In this document: positions 1 through 6,354 of the stretch, in pieces
Layout of the letters: every line of letters begins with the position of its first letter
Position numbering within the stretch: the first letter of the stretch is position 1
NCBI GenBank assembly: GCA_003644825.1
Contig: QNDJ01000109.1
Coordinates: 1-6,354 of the forward strand
Length of the DNA stretch: 6,354 nt
Source of the DNA: Candidatus Zhuqueibacterota bacterium
GTDB lineage: Bacteria; SM23-31; B21-G16
Direction of reading: 5' to 3'
Notes under the pieces: generated by a model
Told to the model about the DNA's origin: nothing
The model's input: the letters and a program-made list of their open reading frames with translations, nothing else
Databases searched by the model: none
Program-made: the position numbers and the translations under genes

Positions 1-2523
1 CTTTTTTCAGATGAAAATAACTGTTTCTGGCCCTGCTTGGGACTCGAAGGAAATAAGATTTATTTTGTCAGTAATAGAAAATTTAAAAATAATAATATAT
101 GGTCTATTACAAAAGACGGATTGTGTCTTCATAATATTACAAATTTCAACAAATATGATGTTCGATGGTTAAATATAGCAAGAAGGGTTCCAAAGGCAGT
201 ATATGAGAGAAATTTTGCAATCTGGTTGACAGACCTTACAAATGGAGTTTCATATCCCATTAAGATTGATCTTCCGGCTGAAACCAAAAATAACAGAATT
301 GTTTATGTAAAAAATGCACCCGTGTCAGAGTTTCGTGTATCACCTGATGGAAAGAAAATAGCAATGGTAGTTCGGGGGGAAATATTTGTAACATCTTCTG
401 AGGGAGGATATTGTCGCAATATTACAAATTCTCCCTGGAGAGAGCGAGATATTGACTGGGATAAAAAAAGTCAAAATATTGTATATATTTCCGATAAGGA
501 TGCAAACCCTGACCTTTACATTATTTCTGCTCTTGGTAATAAAGAACCTGAAAGACTAACAAATACTGAAGAAGATGAACTGAACCCGAAATTTTCTCCT
601 GATGGTAAATGGATAGCTTATTACAGAGGAAAACGACAGATACGATTAATCCAGCCTGATGGAAAAAATGACCGACTGCTTATTGAAGATGATTTTGGAG
701 GGCGTTTTGCAGATGATTTTTCCTGGTCTCCAGATAGTAGATATATTGCCGTGGTTTCTGAGAAAACAGGAAATCAGGACATCTTTGCTGTTGATATTGA
801 ATCTCTTGAAAGGGTTGCTCTTACGAATACTGCTTATGATGAGTCCAGCCCGGTATGGTCTCCTGATGGTAAATCATTATTTTTCTCTTCCAACAGATTT
901 GGTCATAGTTTTCCTGAATTTACAGGAAAATGGGATATATATCGCCTGTTTCTGGAGCCCGAAAAACCTGAATTCAAGGAAGATGAATTTGAAAAACTTT
1001 TTGTTATTGAAAAAGAAGATTCTAAAAAGAAAAAATCTGAAAAAAAATCGCTTAAAGTAAGAATAAAACTTGAAAATATTGACCTTCAAACCCAGAGGGT
1101 TGCAAATACACTCGGTAATGAACGATATCCAGTTATTTCTCCAAAGGATGCTAATACAGTTTATTTTGTTTCAAATATGGATGGCAGATATCATCTGTGG
1201 AAAACTTCATACAAAGATGGAAGATGGAGAAGATACGAGCCGTTTATGGCACAGATAGTGAATCCTGGTAATCTCCAGTTCGATGCTTCAGGAAAATATC
1301 TTTTTTATACAAGCAGGGGAAAAATCGGGAGGATAGATGTAAAATCCAGAAAAAATAAGGTAATTTCATTTAATACAAAAATTAAAGTAGATAAAACATC
1401 AGACTATGAACAAATGCTTGGTGAACTTTATTATACTTTACAGTATTATTATTATGATGAGAGTCATCATAACGTTAACTGGAAACAAATTTATGAACAG
1501 TTCAAACCTGTTTTGAAACAGGTAAGGGAAGATCAGGATTTTTATGATTATGCAAATGAAATGATTGGTTTTCTGAATTCTTCTCATACTGGTATAAGGG
1601 GCCCGGGTCAATTTACAACGGAGAACCCGAGTGCTCATCTGGGGATAATATGGAATTTTTCAAAAGAAAAAATCACTGTTGACAGAATTCTTAAGAATGG
1701 TCCTGCATATAATTATAGAGATAGTATTTTTTCCGGAGACGAACTCCTTAAAATAGATGGTAAACCGGTTGATTCGAGCCAGAATATATGGAAATTTTTG
1801 AATGGAAAAATGAATAAAAAAGTGGAAATAACAATTAAAAACCATAATACCGGTAAAATAATAAAACTTGCCCTGAAACCCATTTCTAATGGTTCAGAAA
1901 AGACCCTTATTCGTGACGAGTGGGTTGAAAGTAGAAAAAGAATAGTGAGAGAAAAAACTTATGATAGAGTTGCTTACATTTATATGCAGGCTATGGGGCG
2001 AAGAGACCTGGAAAAGTTCCTGAAAGAACTTGAAAGAGATGCAGTTCCGAGAGAAGGGCTGATTCTTGACCTGCGATATAACTTTGGCGGTAATGTTCAT
2101 GATAGAGTTATTCAGGCTTTAACAAAACCTTTGTATGCAAAGTGGCGTATAAGAGGTCTTTCTGAAACACAACAATCCACCTTTGCATTTTCTGATAAAC
2201 CTGTTGTTTTACTTATTAATGAAGTGACATTAAGTGATGGAGAAATGACAACCAATGGATTTAAAACTCTGAAAAGAGGCACTATTGTTGGTAATACTAC
2301 TTATGGCTGGTTAATTTTTACGACCGGTGTTCGACTGATGAATGGAGGCTATTTCAGGCTTCCATTCTGGGGTTGTTATACCCTTGACGGGAAAGACCTT
2401 GAAACTATAGGAGGCATTAAACCCGATATTACTGTGATTAATAACCTTAATGATGACCTTAATGGAAGAGACCCTCAACTTGATAAAGCAATTGATGAAA
2501 TATTAAAGAAAATAAAACAATAA
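1..2523 (+). CDS. Tricorn-like protease (S41 family), 5'-truncated by the window edge
   Basis: The protein is a tricorn-type serine peptidase that degrades oligopeptides; in Thermoplasma it acts in the cytosol downstream of the proteasome. Frame 1 is open from base 1, so the first in-frame start-like codon (TTG at 37) is internal and the real start lies upstream. Counting codons from base 1 (840 codons), PD40/TolB-like beta-propeller blades carry SPDGK-type motifs near 114, 199, 243, 287, 380 and 427. A Lys/Glu-rich linker lies at about 321-352 and a PDZ domain at about 545-640. The catalytic C2 domain ends in GRDPQLDKAID. The tetrad of Thermoplasma tricorn (S745, H746, S965, E1023, from memory) matches S528, H529, S745 (LSDGE) and E801 (DLETIGG) with nearly identical spacing. 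That offset implies about 220 missing residues, covering most of the first propeller. Whether it has a signal peptide cannot be seen. The family call is firm. The position of the acidic S1 residue is occupied by K714 or R716, so substrate preference may differ. Confidence 0.93.
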   Translation, partial: LFSDENNCFWPCLGLEGNKIYFVSNRKFKNNNIWSITKDGLCLHNITNFNKYDVRWLNIARRVPKAVYERNFAIWLTDLTNGVSYPIKIDLPAETKNNRIVYVKNAPVSEFRVSPDGKKIAMVVRGEIFVTSSEGGYCRNITNSPWRERDIDWDKKSQNIVYISDKDANPDLYIISALGNKEPERLTNTEEDELNPKFSPDGKWIAYYRGKRQIRLIQPDGKNDRLLIEDDFGGRFADDFSWSPDSRYIAVVSEKTGNQDIFAVDIESLERVALTNTAYDESSPVWSPDGKSLFFSSNRFGHSFPEFTGKWDIYRLFLEPEKPEFKEDEFEKLFVIEKEDSKKKKSEKKSLKVRIKLENIDLQTQRVANTLGNERYPVISPKDANTVYFVSNMDGRYHLWKTSYKDGRWRRYEPFMAQIVNPGNLQFDASGKYLFYTSRGKIGRIDVKSRKNKVISFNTKIKVDKTSDYEQMLGELYYTLQYYYYDESHHNVNWKQIYEQFKPVLKQVREDQDFYDYANEMIGFLNSSHTGIRGPGQFTTENPSAHLGIIWNFSKEKITVDRILKNGPAYNYRDSIFSGDELLKIDGKPVDSSQNIWKFLNGKMNKKVEITIKNHNTGKIIKLALKPISNGSEKTLIRDEWVESRKRIVREKTYDRVAYIYMQAMGRRDLEKFLKELERDAVPREGLILDLRYNFGGNVHDRVIQALTKPLYAKWRIRGLSETQQSTFAFSDKPVVLLINEVTLSDGEMTTNGFKTLKRGTIVGNTTYGWLIFTTGVRLMNGGYFRLPFWGCYTLDGKDLETIGGIKPDITVINNLNDDLNGRDPQLDKAIDEILKKIKQ

Positions 2524-2577
2524 TTTTTATAAGCTAATTTGTTTGACAGGAATTCACAAAAAGAAATGGAGTAGAGT

Positions 2578-4410
2578 ATGAACGAAAAATTAATTGAATG
2601 TGTACCAAATTTTTCAGAAGGCAGGAATCTAAACGTTATAAAACAGATAACAGATACTATTGAAGAAGTAGAGGGGGTTAAATTACTGGATGTAGACCCT
2701 GGACCTGATATGAACAGAACAGTTGTTACATTTGTAGGTTCCCCTGAGGGTGTGAAAGAAGCAGCATTCAGGGCAATAAAAAAGGCGGCTGAATTGATTG
2801 ATATGTCTGTACATACCGGTTCACATCCTCGAATGGGTGCTACTGATGTTTGCCCGTTTGTGCCGGTCAGTGGGGTAACACTGGAAGAATGTATTGCTCT
2901 TTCAAAAGAAGTAGCCGAACGGGTAGGAAATGAGTTGGGTATTCCAGTATATCTTTATGAAAAATCAGCTCAAAAGCCTGAAAGAAAAAACCTTGCTATT
3001 ATAAGGCAGGGTGAGTATGAAGGATTACCAGAAAAGTTGAAAAAACCTGAATGGAAACCTGATTTTGGACCGGCTGAATTTAATGCTAAATCTGGTGCCA
3101 CAGTTATAGGAGTCAGGGAATTTTTGATTGCCTATAATATTAATTTAAATACCAGAGAAACAAAATATGCTACTGATATTGCCTTTGAACTTAGAGAAAA
3201 GGGAAGGTCTGCCAGAAAAGGTAATACAGAACCTATTTATTTATGGGGAAAAGAAATATTAAAATATAGAAAAGGATATTACCCCTGTGGTAATGATGAT
3301 TTTGTCGGGAAAACCATTCAGGAAACAATTGAACATTGTAAAAAAGAACACGGGTATGACCTTGTTGAGCTACTTAAATTGCATGATATAGACCCTGAAA
3401 AACCAGAAGGGAGTTCTGTAAAGATTCCCGGGAAATTTAAACATTGTAAGGCTATTGGCTGGATGGTAAAGAAGTATGATAGAGCACAAATTTCAATAAA
3501 TTTAACAGACTATAAAATAACCTCTATGCATGATGTTCTGGAAGAAGCCAGGAAATTAGCGGCTAAACGGGGAATAGTTGTAACGGGTAGTGAAATTGTT
3601 GGAATGGTTCCTTATCCTGCATTACTGGAAACAGGAAAATATTATTTAAAAAAACAGAGACGTTCAGCTGGTATTCCAATTAGAGATATTCTTGAAACGG
3701 CAGTTCAATCACTGGGATTAAGAGATGTATCTGATTTTAATATAGATGAACGGGTGCTTGGTTTACCTAAAAATCCTGAAGATGCTCTGGTAGAAATGAA
3801 ATTAACAGATTTTGTAGATGAAGTATCAAGAGAATCTCCAGCACCCGGTGGTGGGTCAATTGCAGCGCTGGCTGGTGCACTTGGTGCCGCTCTCTCGTCA
3901 ATGGTAAGTAATCTTACAGCAAATAAAAGAGGAAGTCAAGATGTTGATGAAATATTGAATAAAACAGCTGAAAAATGTCAGGAAATTAAATTTGAGCTTG
4001 TTAAAGGAATTGATGATGATGCAAATGCTTTTAATGCATATATGGAAGCATCAAGACTACCTGAAAAAACAGAAGAAGAGAAAAAAGCAAAATATAAGGC
4101 TATGCAGGATGGCCTGAAAAAAGCTGTTCTTGTTCCTTTACAGACTGCAAAATTGAGCCTTGAAGCTTTAAGAGTTGCCAGAACTGTTGTAAAGTATGGT
4201 AATCCAAACTCAATCAGTGATGTGGGTGTTGGAGCTTATGTAGCTTTTGCTGGTGTAAAGGGTGGAATATACAATGTGCTTATTAATCTAAAAAGTATTG
4301 AGGACGAACGTTTTAGAAATGATATGAAACGACAATGTGAGTCTTTTGAAAAAGAGGCAAAAAGATTACTGAATTCAATTTCAAGAAAAGTAGAAAAAAG
4401 TTTTATTTAA
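2578..4410 (+). CDS. ftcD: Bifunctional glutamate formiminotransferase / formimino-THF cyclodeaminase
   Basis: The enzyme performs the last step of histidine breakdown through formiminoglutamate. The N-terminal part moves the formimino group to tetrahydrofolate, releasing glutamate. The C-terminal part deaminates 5-formimino-THF to 5,10-methenyl-THF and ammonia. Residues 1-22 carry the family opening ECVPNFSEGRN, and NRTVVTFVG follows at about 46-54. HPRMGATDVCPF starts at H83, which matches the catalytic His82 of the mammalian enzyme. The second transferase subdomain runs to about 400. The cyclodeaminase domain (about 404-610) has the APGGGS folate-site loop at 422-427 and GNPNSISDVGVGAYVAFAG near 541-559. 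At 610 residues it is about 70 longer than mammalian FTCD (541), and the excess sits at about 211-283. The ATG follows GGAG (2568-2571) with a 6-base spacer, 54 bases after the protease stop. All key blocks are present, so both activities are likely. No hutH, hutU or hutI is in the window. Confidence 0.95.
   Translation: MNEKLIECVPNFSEGRNLNVIKQITDTIEEVEGVKLLDVDPGPDMNRTVVTFVGSPEGVKEAAFRAIKKAAELIDMSVHTGSHPRMGATDVCPFVPVSGVTLEECIALSKEVAERVGNELGIPVYLYEKSAQKPERKNLAIIRQGEYEGLPEKLKKPEWKPDFGPAEFNAKSGATVIGVREFLIAYNINLNTRETKYATDIAFELREKGRSARKGNTEPIYLWGKEILKYRKGYYPCGNDDFVGKTIQETIEHCKKEHGYDLVELLKLHDIDPEKPEGSSVKIPGKFKHCKAIGWMVKKYDRAQISINLTDYKITSMHDVLEEARKLAAKRGIVVTGSEIVGMVPYPALLETGKYYLKKQRRSAGIPIRDILETAVQSLGLRDVSDFNIDERVLGLPKNPEDALVEMKLTDFVDEVSRESPAPGGGSIAALAGALGAALSSMVSNLTANKRGSQDVDEILNKTAEKCQEIKFELVKGIDDDANAFNAYMEASRLPEKTEEEKKAKYKAMQDGLKKAVLVPLQTAKLSLEALRVARTVVKYGNPNSISDVGVGAYVAFAGVKGGIYNVLINLKSIEDERFRNDMKRQCESFEKEAKRLLNSISRKVEKSFI
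3208..3426 (+). other. Extra segment inside FTCD with a zinc-finger-like motif
   Basis: Residues of about 211-283 of the formiminotransferase replace a short loop of the mammalian enzyme, between the conserved LRE.GR and KAIGW blocks. The segment contains C237, D240, H253 and H258 with spacing C-x2-D-x12-H-x4-H, plus a further Cys at 254. This is the layout of a C2H2 zinc finger with the second Cys replaced by Asp. The motif is followed by GYDLVELLKLHD and a Pro/Gly-rich return. The insert keeps the reading frame and has the same base composition as the rest of the gene, so it looks native to the protein. Metal binding is inferred, not shown. A purely structural, metal-free insertion is the main alternative. 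Confidence 0.55.
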
Positions 4411-4438
4411 CAACTATAAATTAATTGAAGGAAAAATT

Positions 4439-4897
4439 ATGAACCAAGAAATAAAAGAATTTTTACGGAAATTTTCAGAAGATGTAGGTGCTGAGGATGT
4501 ATCATTGTTTCTTTTTCGCGATAGTTCTCCGGATTCACCACTGGAGCTTGTATCCGTAGCGCATCATATTAAATTAAAAGATCTGGCGGTGCCCCAGGGA
4601 ATGGGCATTGTTGGATGGGTTGCCTCAAGAGGTGAACCTGTTCTTTCCAATGATACCGAGAAAGACCCAAGATTCTCAGATGCAGTAGATATGATTTCTG
4701 GGTATAAAACAAAGTCAATAATTGCGGTTCCGGTATTATATAAAGATGTAGTAATAGGTGTTATTGAGGTAATTAATAAAAAAGGAGAATCTAATTTTAC
4801 TGAAAAGGATTTTGAAATAACAAAAAATGCAGCAAACCTCATTATTAAATATATTCCCGATACAAAAATAAAAAATCTTGCTGAAAGAAAAAAATAA
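4439..4897 (+). CDS. Stand-alone GAF-domain protein
   Basis: This is a 152-residue soluble protein made almost entirely of one GAF domain, a small-molecule sensing or dimerisation fold. Visible signatures are the central QGMGIVGWVASRGEPVLSND stretch (about 53-72), then DPRFSD, the KSIIAVPVLYKDVVIGVIEV strand pair (about 92-111), and NKKGESNFTEKDFEI leading into the final helix. No kinase, GGDEF, HD or DNA-binding domain is attached and no membrane segment is seen. There is no cysteine at all, which argues against bilin attachment, and against free methionine-R-sulfoxide reductase, which uses cysteines. The ATG is preceded by AAGGA (4428-4432) with a 6-base spacer, 28 bases after ftcD, so it is probably co-transcribed. 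It may act as a ligand-responsive partner for another protein. The ligand and partner are unknown. Confidence 0.85.
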   Translation: MNQEIKEFLRKFSEDVGAEDVSLFLFRDSSPDSPLELVSVAHHIKLKDLAVPQGMGIVGWVASRGEPVLSNDTEKDPRFSDAVDMISGYKTKSIIAVPVLYKDVVIGVIEVINKKGESNFTEKDFEITKNAANLIIKYIPDTKIKNLAERKK

Positions 4898-4904
4898 TAA
4901 TAAA

Positions 4905-4910
4905 AAGGAG
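4905..4910 (+). promoter_or_regulatory. Ribosome binding site AAGGAG fixing a GTG start
   Basis: AAGGAG lies 10 bases upstream of the GTG at 4921. An in-frame TAA occupies 4918-4920, directly before that GTG, so no earlier start is possible. The next in-frame ATG would remove the conserved YGSN loop. Together these make GTG the start. Confidence 0.8.
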
Positions 4911-4920
4911 CACAATTTAA

Positions 4921-5343
4921 GTGTATTATTTTGCCTATGGTTCTAATATGAATCTTGATCAGATGAAAATCAGGTGCCCTGATAGTATTTTCATCAGGAG
5001 AGTGTTTTTAACAGGATACAGATTTGTATATGATGGTAAATCTTACAGTAGAAGAGGGGGTGTTGCTAATATTGTTAAATCGGCCGAAGATATTGTGTGG
5101 GGTGGCCTTTTTGAAATAACGGAGAGTTGCCTTAAAAATCTGGATGAATATGAGGGATATCCATCATTTTATAATAGAAAAGAATTTCAGGTTCAAGATG
5201 ATGAGAGAAATTTTTTTAATGCAATTGCATACTATAGAACAGGAAAGGTGCCATCTGAGCCATCAAGTTCATACAGACAGGAAGTGATTCAGGGTGCAAG
5301 AGATTGTGGTTTGCCAGAGGAATATATAAAAGAGAATTTGTAG
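4921..5343 (+). CDS. Gamma-glutamylcyclotransferase-like (AIG2/GGCT fold) protein
   Basis: This is a 140-residue member of the GGCT/AIG2-like family. These enzymes convert gamma-glutamyl amino acids, or gamma-glutamylamine adducts, to 5-oxoproline and the free amine; the exact substrate cannot be read from sequence. The N-terminus YYFAYGSNM carries the substrate-binding YGSN loop at residues 6-9. LDEYEG at 74-79 supplies the expected catalytic glutamate, E78, matching E98 of human GGCT (LDEQEG). The WGGLFEI strand precedes it, and AYYRTGK and the C-terminal GARDCGLPEEYI are also family-typical. The length is normal for a bacterial member, so it looks intact. It starts at GTG, 23 bases after the GAF gene, and is probably the last gene of the operon. 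Glutathione metabolism, peptide salvage and protein-crosslink turnover are all possible roles. Confidence 0.88.
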   Translation: MYYFAYGSNMNLDQMKIRCPDSIFIRRVFLTGYRFVYDGKSYSRRGGVANIVKSAEDIVWGGLFEITESCLKNLDEYEGYPSFYNRKEFQVQDDERNFFNAIAYYRTGKVPSEPSSSYRQEVIQGARDCGLPEEYIKENL

Positions 5344-5438
5344 ATTTAAATCTGTTCAAGGAATTAATAAAAATAGAGGAGTTTGTTGAAATGTAAAGAT
5401 ATGTAATTGATTTTTATGTTAAGGAAGTAGTTATGTGA
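5319..5438 (+). pseudogene. Possible degraded ORF tail, coupled by GTGA overlap to the next remnant
   Basis: Frame 3 reads plausible helical protein (LFKELIKIEEFVEM, then RYVIDFYVKEVVM) across one in-frame TAA at 5394-5396. It ends at TGA 5436-5438, which overlaps the GTG at 5435 of the following remnant in the GTGA arrangement common in coupled gene pairs. The upstream part runs in the wrong frame into the end of the GGCT gene, so any original start is lost. I do not recognise the product. A HEPN-type partner is conceivable because such genes often sit beside minimal nucleotidyltransferases, but the sequence is too short to support that name. It could equally be chance open frame. Confidence 0.25.
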
Positions 5439-5631
5439 AAAGTAATCAGTTTCTTAAAGACGTGAAAAATATAATTATTGAATGTCTTGATGAAATGGAA
5501 ATACCGGTAAACAGTATATTACATTATCCAGTATAAAAATTAAGGGAATTTGGTATTTAATATACAAATTGATTCAGAAGAATTACAAAACAATTCCTTT
5601 TGACATAATTGTTAAATCAAAAAAAACTTTT
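5435..5631 (+). pseudogene. Remnant of a minimal nucleotidyltransferase (MNT-like), core deleted
   Basis: A GTG at 5435, preceded by AAGGA (5421-5425) and by an in-frame TAA at 5420-5422, opens a 33-codon frame ending at 5536. It reads FLKDVKNIIIECLDEMEIPV then NSILHYPV. This resembles the first helix and strand of small KNTase-fold proteins, in which the strand normally runs into the GSRARG catalytic loop. That loop and the following Asp residues are absent. In another frame (5536-5631) a second protein-like stretch appears: IKGIWYLIYKLIQ, then NYKTIPFDIIVKSKKTF. It resembles the later helix and the FDIIIKS strand of the same family. The simplest reading is an internal loss of about 30-40 codons with a frame change, plus loss of the 3' end at the convergent gene. 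The family match is from memory of typical sequences and is moderately sure. A genuine 33-residue small protein is the alternative. Confidence 0.45.
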
Positions 5632-6354
5632 TGCAACCAGATACCCTTCGGGATTTCCTGCATCGAAATATCTGCCTTCAATTAGTACACCCATAAGAGT
5701 ATCATCTTTAATCATTTTCCTGAGAATTGGGAGATCATCAAATTCCTGATGACTATATAAATGTTTCATCTCTTCATAGTATTTAAAAAAATCACTCTTG
5801 AAAATGTATCTTCCACATATCTTATATATTATTTTCTTTTCACCTGGATTTATAAAACTATCTCTTTCTTTTTCTTTAATTTCTTTCAATTTGAAGAAGC
5901 CTTTTTCTCCAATCTCATATTCAATAATACCGGAACTGCTTAAGCCTTTTTCTTCACCTTTTTTTATTTCTACGACTCCAACTAAATTTTTATCAGATTT
6001 TTCACTATAATTTATAATTTGTTTCATTGGTGAAACATTAGATAAAAAGATATTGTCAGGCAGCATTACAGCAAAGTATTCTTTTTTTATATAAGGTTCG
6101 GCTAAAGCAATTGCAGAAGCCAATCCAGATGGAGAGTTCTGATAAAGGAAATAGAGCTTTAAGTTATGAAGATCGAGGTTATTAAGTAAATAATCTTTTA
6201 CTACATTTTTTTGAGGATTAATAATAATGATAATTTCGGATATACCGGAAAGTATTGCCTCTCTAATAGTATGAAATATTAAAGGTTTTCCACTAATTAA
6301 GAGCAATTCTTTCGGTAGTGGAAATGTTTTTCTCATCCGTGAACCTATTCCCCC
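5617..6354 (-). CDS. Sugar-phosphate nucleotidyltransferase (GalU/RmlA type), 5'-truncated by the window edge
   Basis: The enzyme joins an NTP and a sugar 1-phosphate to give an NDP-sugar for envelope or polysaccharide synthesis. The frame is open to base 6354 and begins GGIGSRM, so the ATG at 6336 is internal to the signature loop and the true start is just beyond the window, probably fewer than 12 codons away. Numbering from the edge codon, visible motifs are GGIGSR (1-6), PKELL (14-18), PSGLASAI (75-82), LPDN (98-101), CGRYIF (180-185), EFDDLP (204-209) and GRYFDAGNPEGY (227-238). The last three favour the GalU side, while PSGLASAI and LPDNIF look more like RmlA. At about 255 residues it is shorter than E. 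coli GalU (302). The usual V.EKP sugar-site motif is not preserved; KEIKEKE (157-163) sits there. The substrate is therefore uncertain. The gene is convergent with the upstream operon and not part of it. Confidence 0.88.
   Translation of the reverse strand, partial: GGIGSRMRKTFPLPKELLLISGKPLIFHTIREAILSGISEIIIIINPQKNVVKDYLLNNLDLHNLKLYFLYQNSPSGLASAIALAEPYIKKEYFAVMLPDNIFLSNVSPMKQIINYSEKSDKNLVGVVEIKKGEEKGLSSSGIIEYEIGEKGFFKLKEIKEKERDSFINPGEKKIIYKICGRYIFKSDFFKYYEEMKHLYSHQEFDDLPILRKMIKDDTLMGVLIEGRYFDAGNPEGYLVAKSFF

Noticed and set aside
1021-1050. A-runs in the Lys-rich linker of the protease, including eight consecutive A, considered as a programmed frameshift site.
   Set aside because: The frame continues unbroken with normal tricorn domains after it, there is no stimulatory hairpin evident, and Lys-rich linkers are common at this point in the family.
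659-1060. Plus-strand open frame of 133 codons inside the protease gene.
   Set aside because: It is an out-of-frame shadow rich in Leu/Lys with no recognisable domain, lying wholly inside a well-supported gene. The other embedded frames on both strands were rejected for the same reason.
2543-2548. TTGACA in the gap before ftcD, considered as a -35 box of an internal promoter.
   Set aside because: The position 17 bases downstream reads ATGGAG, with no -10-like TATAAT at usable spacing before the start codon.
5342-5353. Perfect 12-base palindrome AGATTTAAATCT directly after the GGCT stop codon, considered as a terminator or operator.
   Set aside because: It is all A/T except two bases, leaves no room for a loop with a stable stem, and no T-run follows. 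It is easily explained by chance in AT-rich DNA.
5616-5634. A-run then T-run between the convergent genes, considered as a bidirectional terminator.
   Set aside because: The stem would be only A-T pairs with almost no G/C, and the bases encode the C-terminal AKSFF and stop of the minus-strand gene.

Overview
The window is AT-rich prokaryotic DNA with tightly packed genes. Clear Shine-Dalgarno sequences (GGAG, AAGGA, AAGGAG) precede the starts, and one start is GTG. A tricorn-type protease next to a fused formiminotransferase-cyclodeaminase suggests a bacterium, possibly anaerobic or peptide/amino-acid degrading. The sequence alone does not fix a phylum. There is no rRNA, tRNA, CRISPR array or insertion sequence that I can see.

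Layout. Positions 1-5343 hold four plus-strand genes with gaps of 54, 28 and 23 bases, so they are probably one operon. They are: (1) a tricorn-like S41 peptidase whose first roughly 220 residues lie left of the window; (2) a 610-residue glutamate formiminotransferase/formimino-THF cyclodeaminase with an extra segment of about 70 residues; (3) a small stand-alone GAF-domain protein; (4) a gamma-glutamylcyclotransferase-like protein with a GTG start. Positions 5344-5616 hold no intact gene. They contain what looks like the wreck of a small two-gene unit: the tail of an unidentified ORF overlapping, through GTGA, the start of a nucleotidyltransferase (MNT/KNTase-like) ORF that has lost its catalytic core. 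Positions 5617-6354 hold a convergent minus-strand sugar-phosphate nucleotidyltransferase (GalU/RmlA type), whose first few residues lie right of the window.

How the genes may work together (inference). Tricorn trims oligopeptides, FTCD releases glutamate and one-carbon units from histidine-derived formiminoglutamate, and GGCT-like enzymes act on gamma-glutamyl amides. A peptide and amino-acid salvage theme is therefore plausible. No other hut gene is present to confirm it, and the GAF protein has no output domain.

Most unusual points: a zinc-finger-like motif inside the FTCD insert, a charge change at the predicted tricorn S1 specificity position, and the decayed nucleotidyltransferase module. 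I found no convincing wholly new system.
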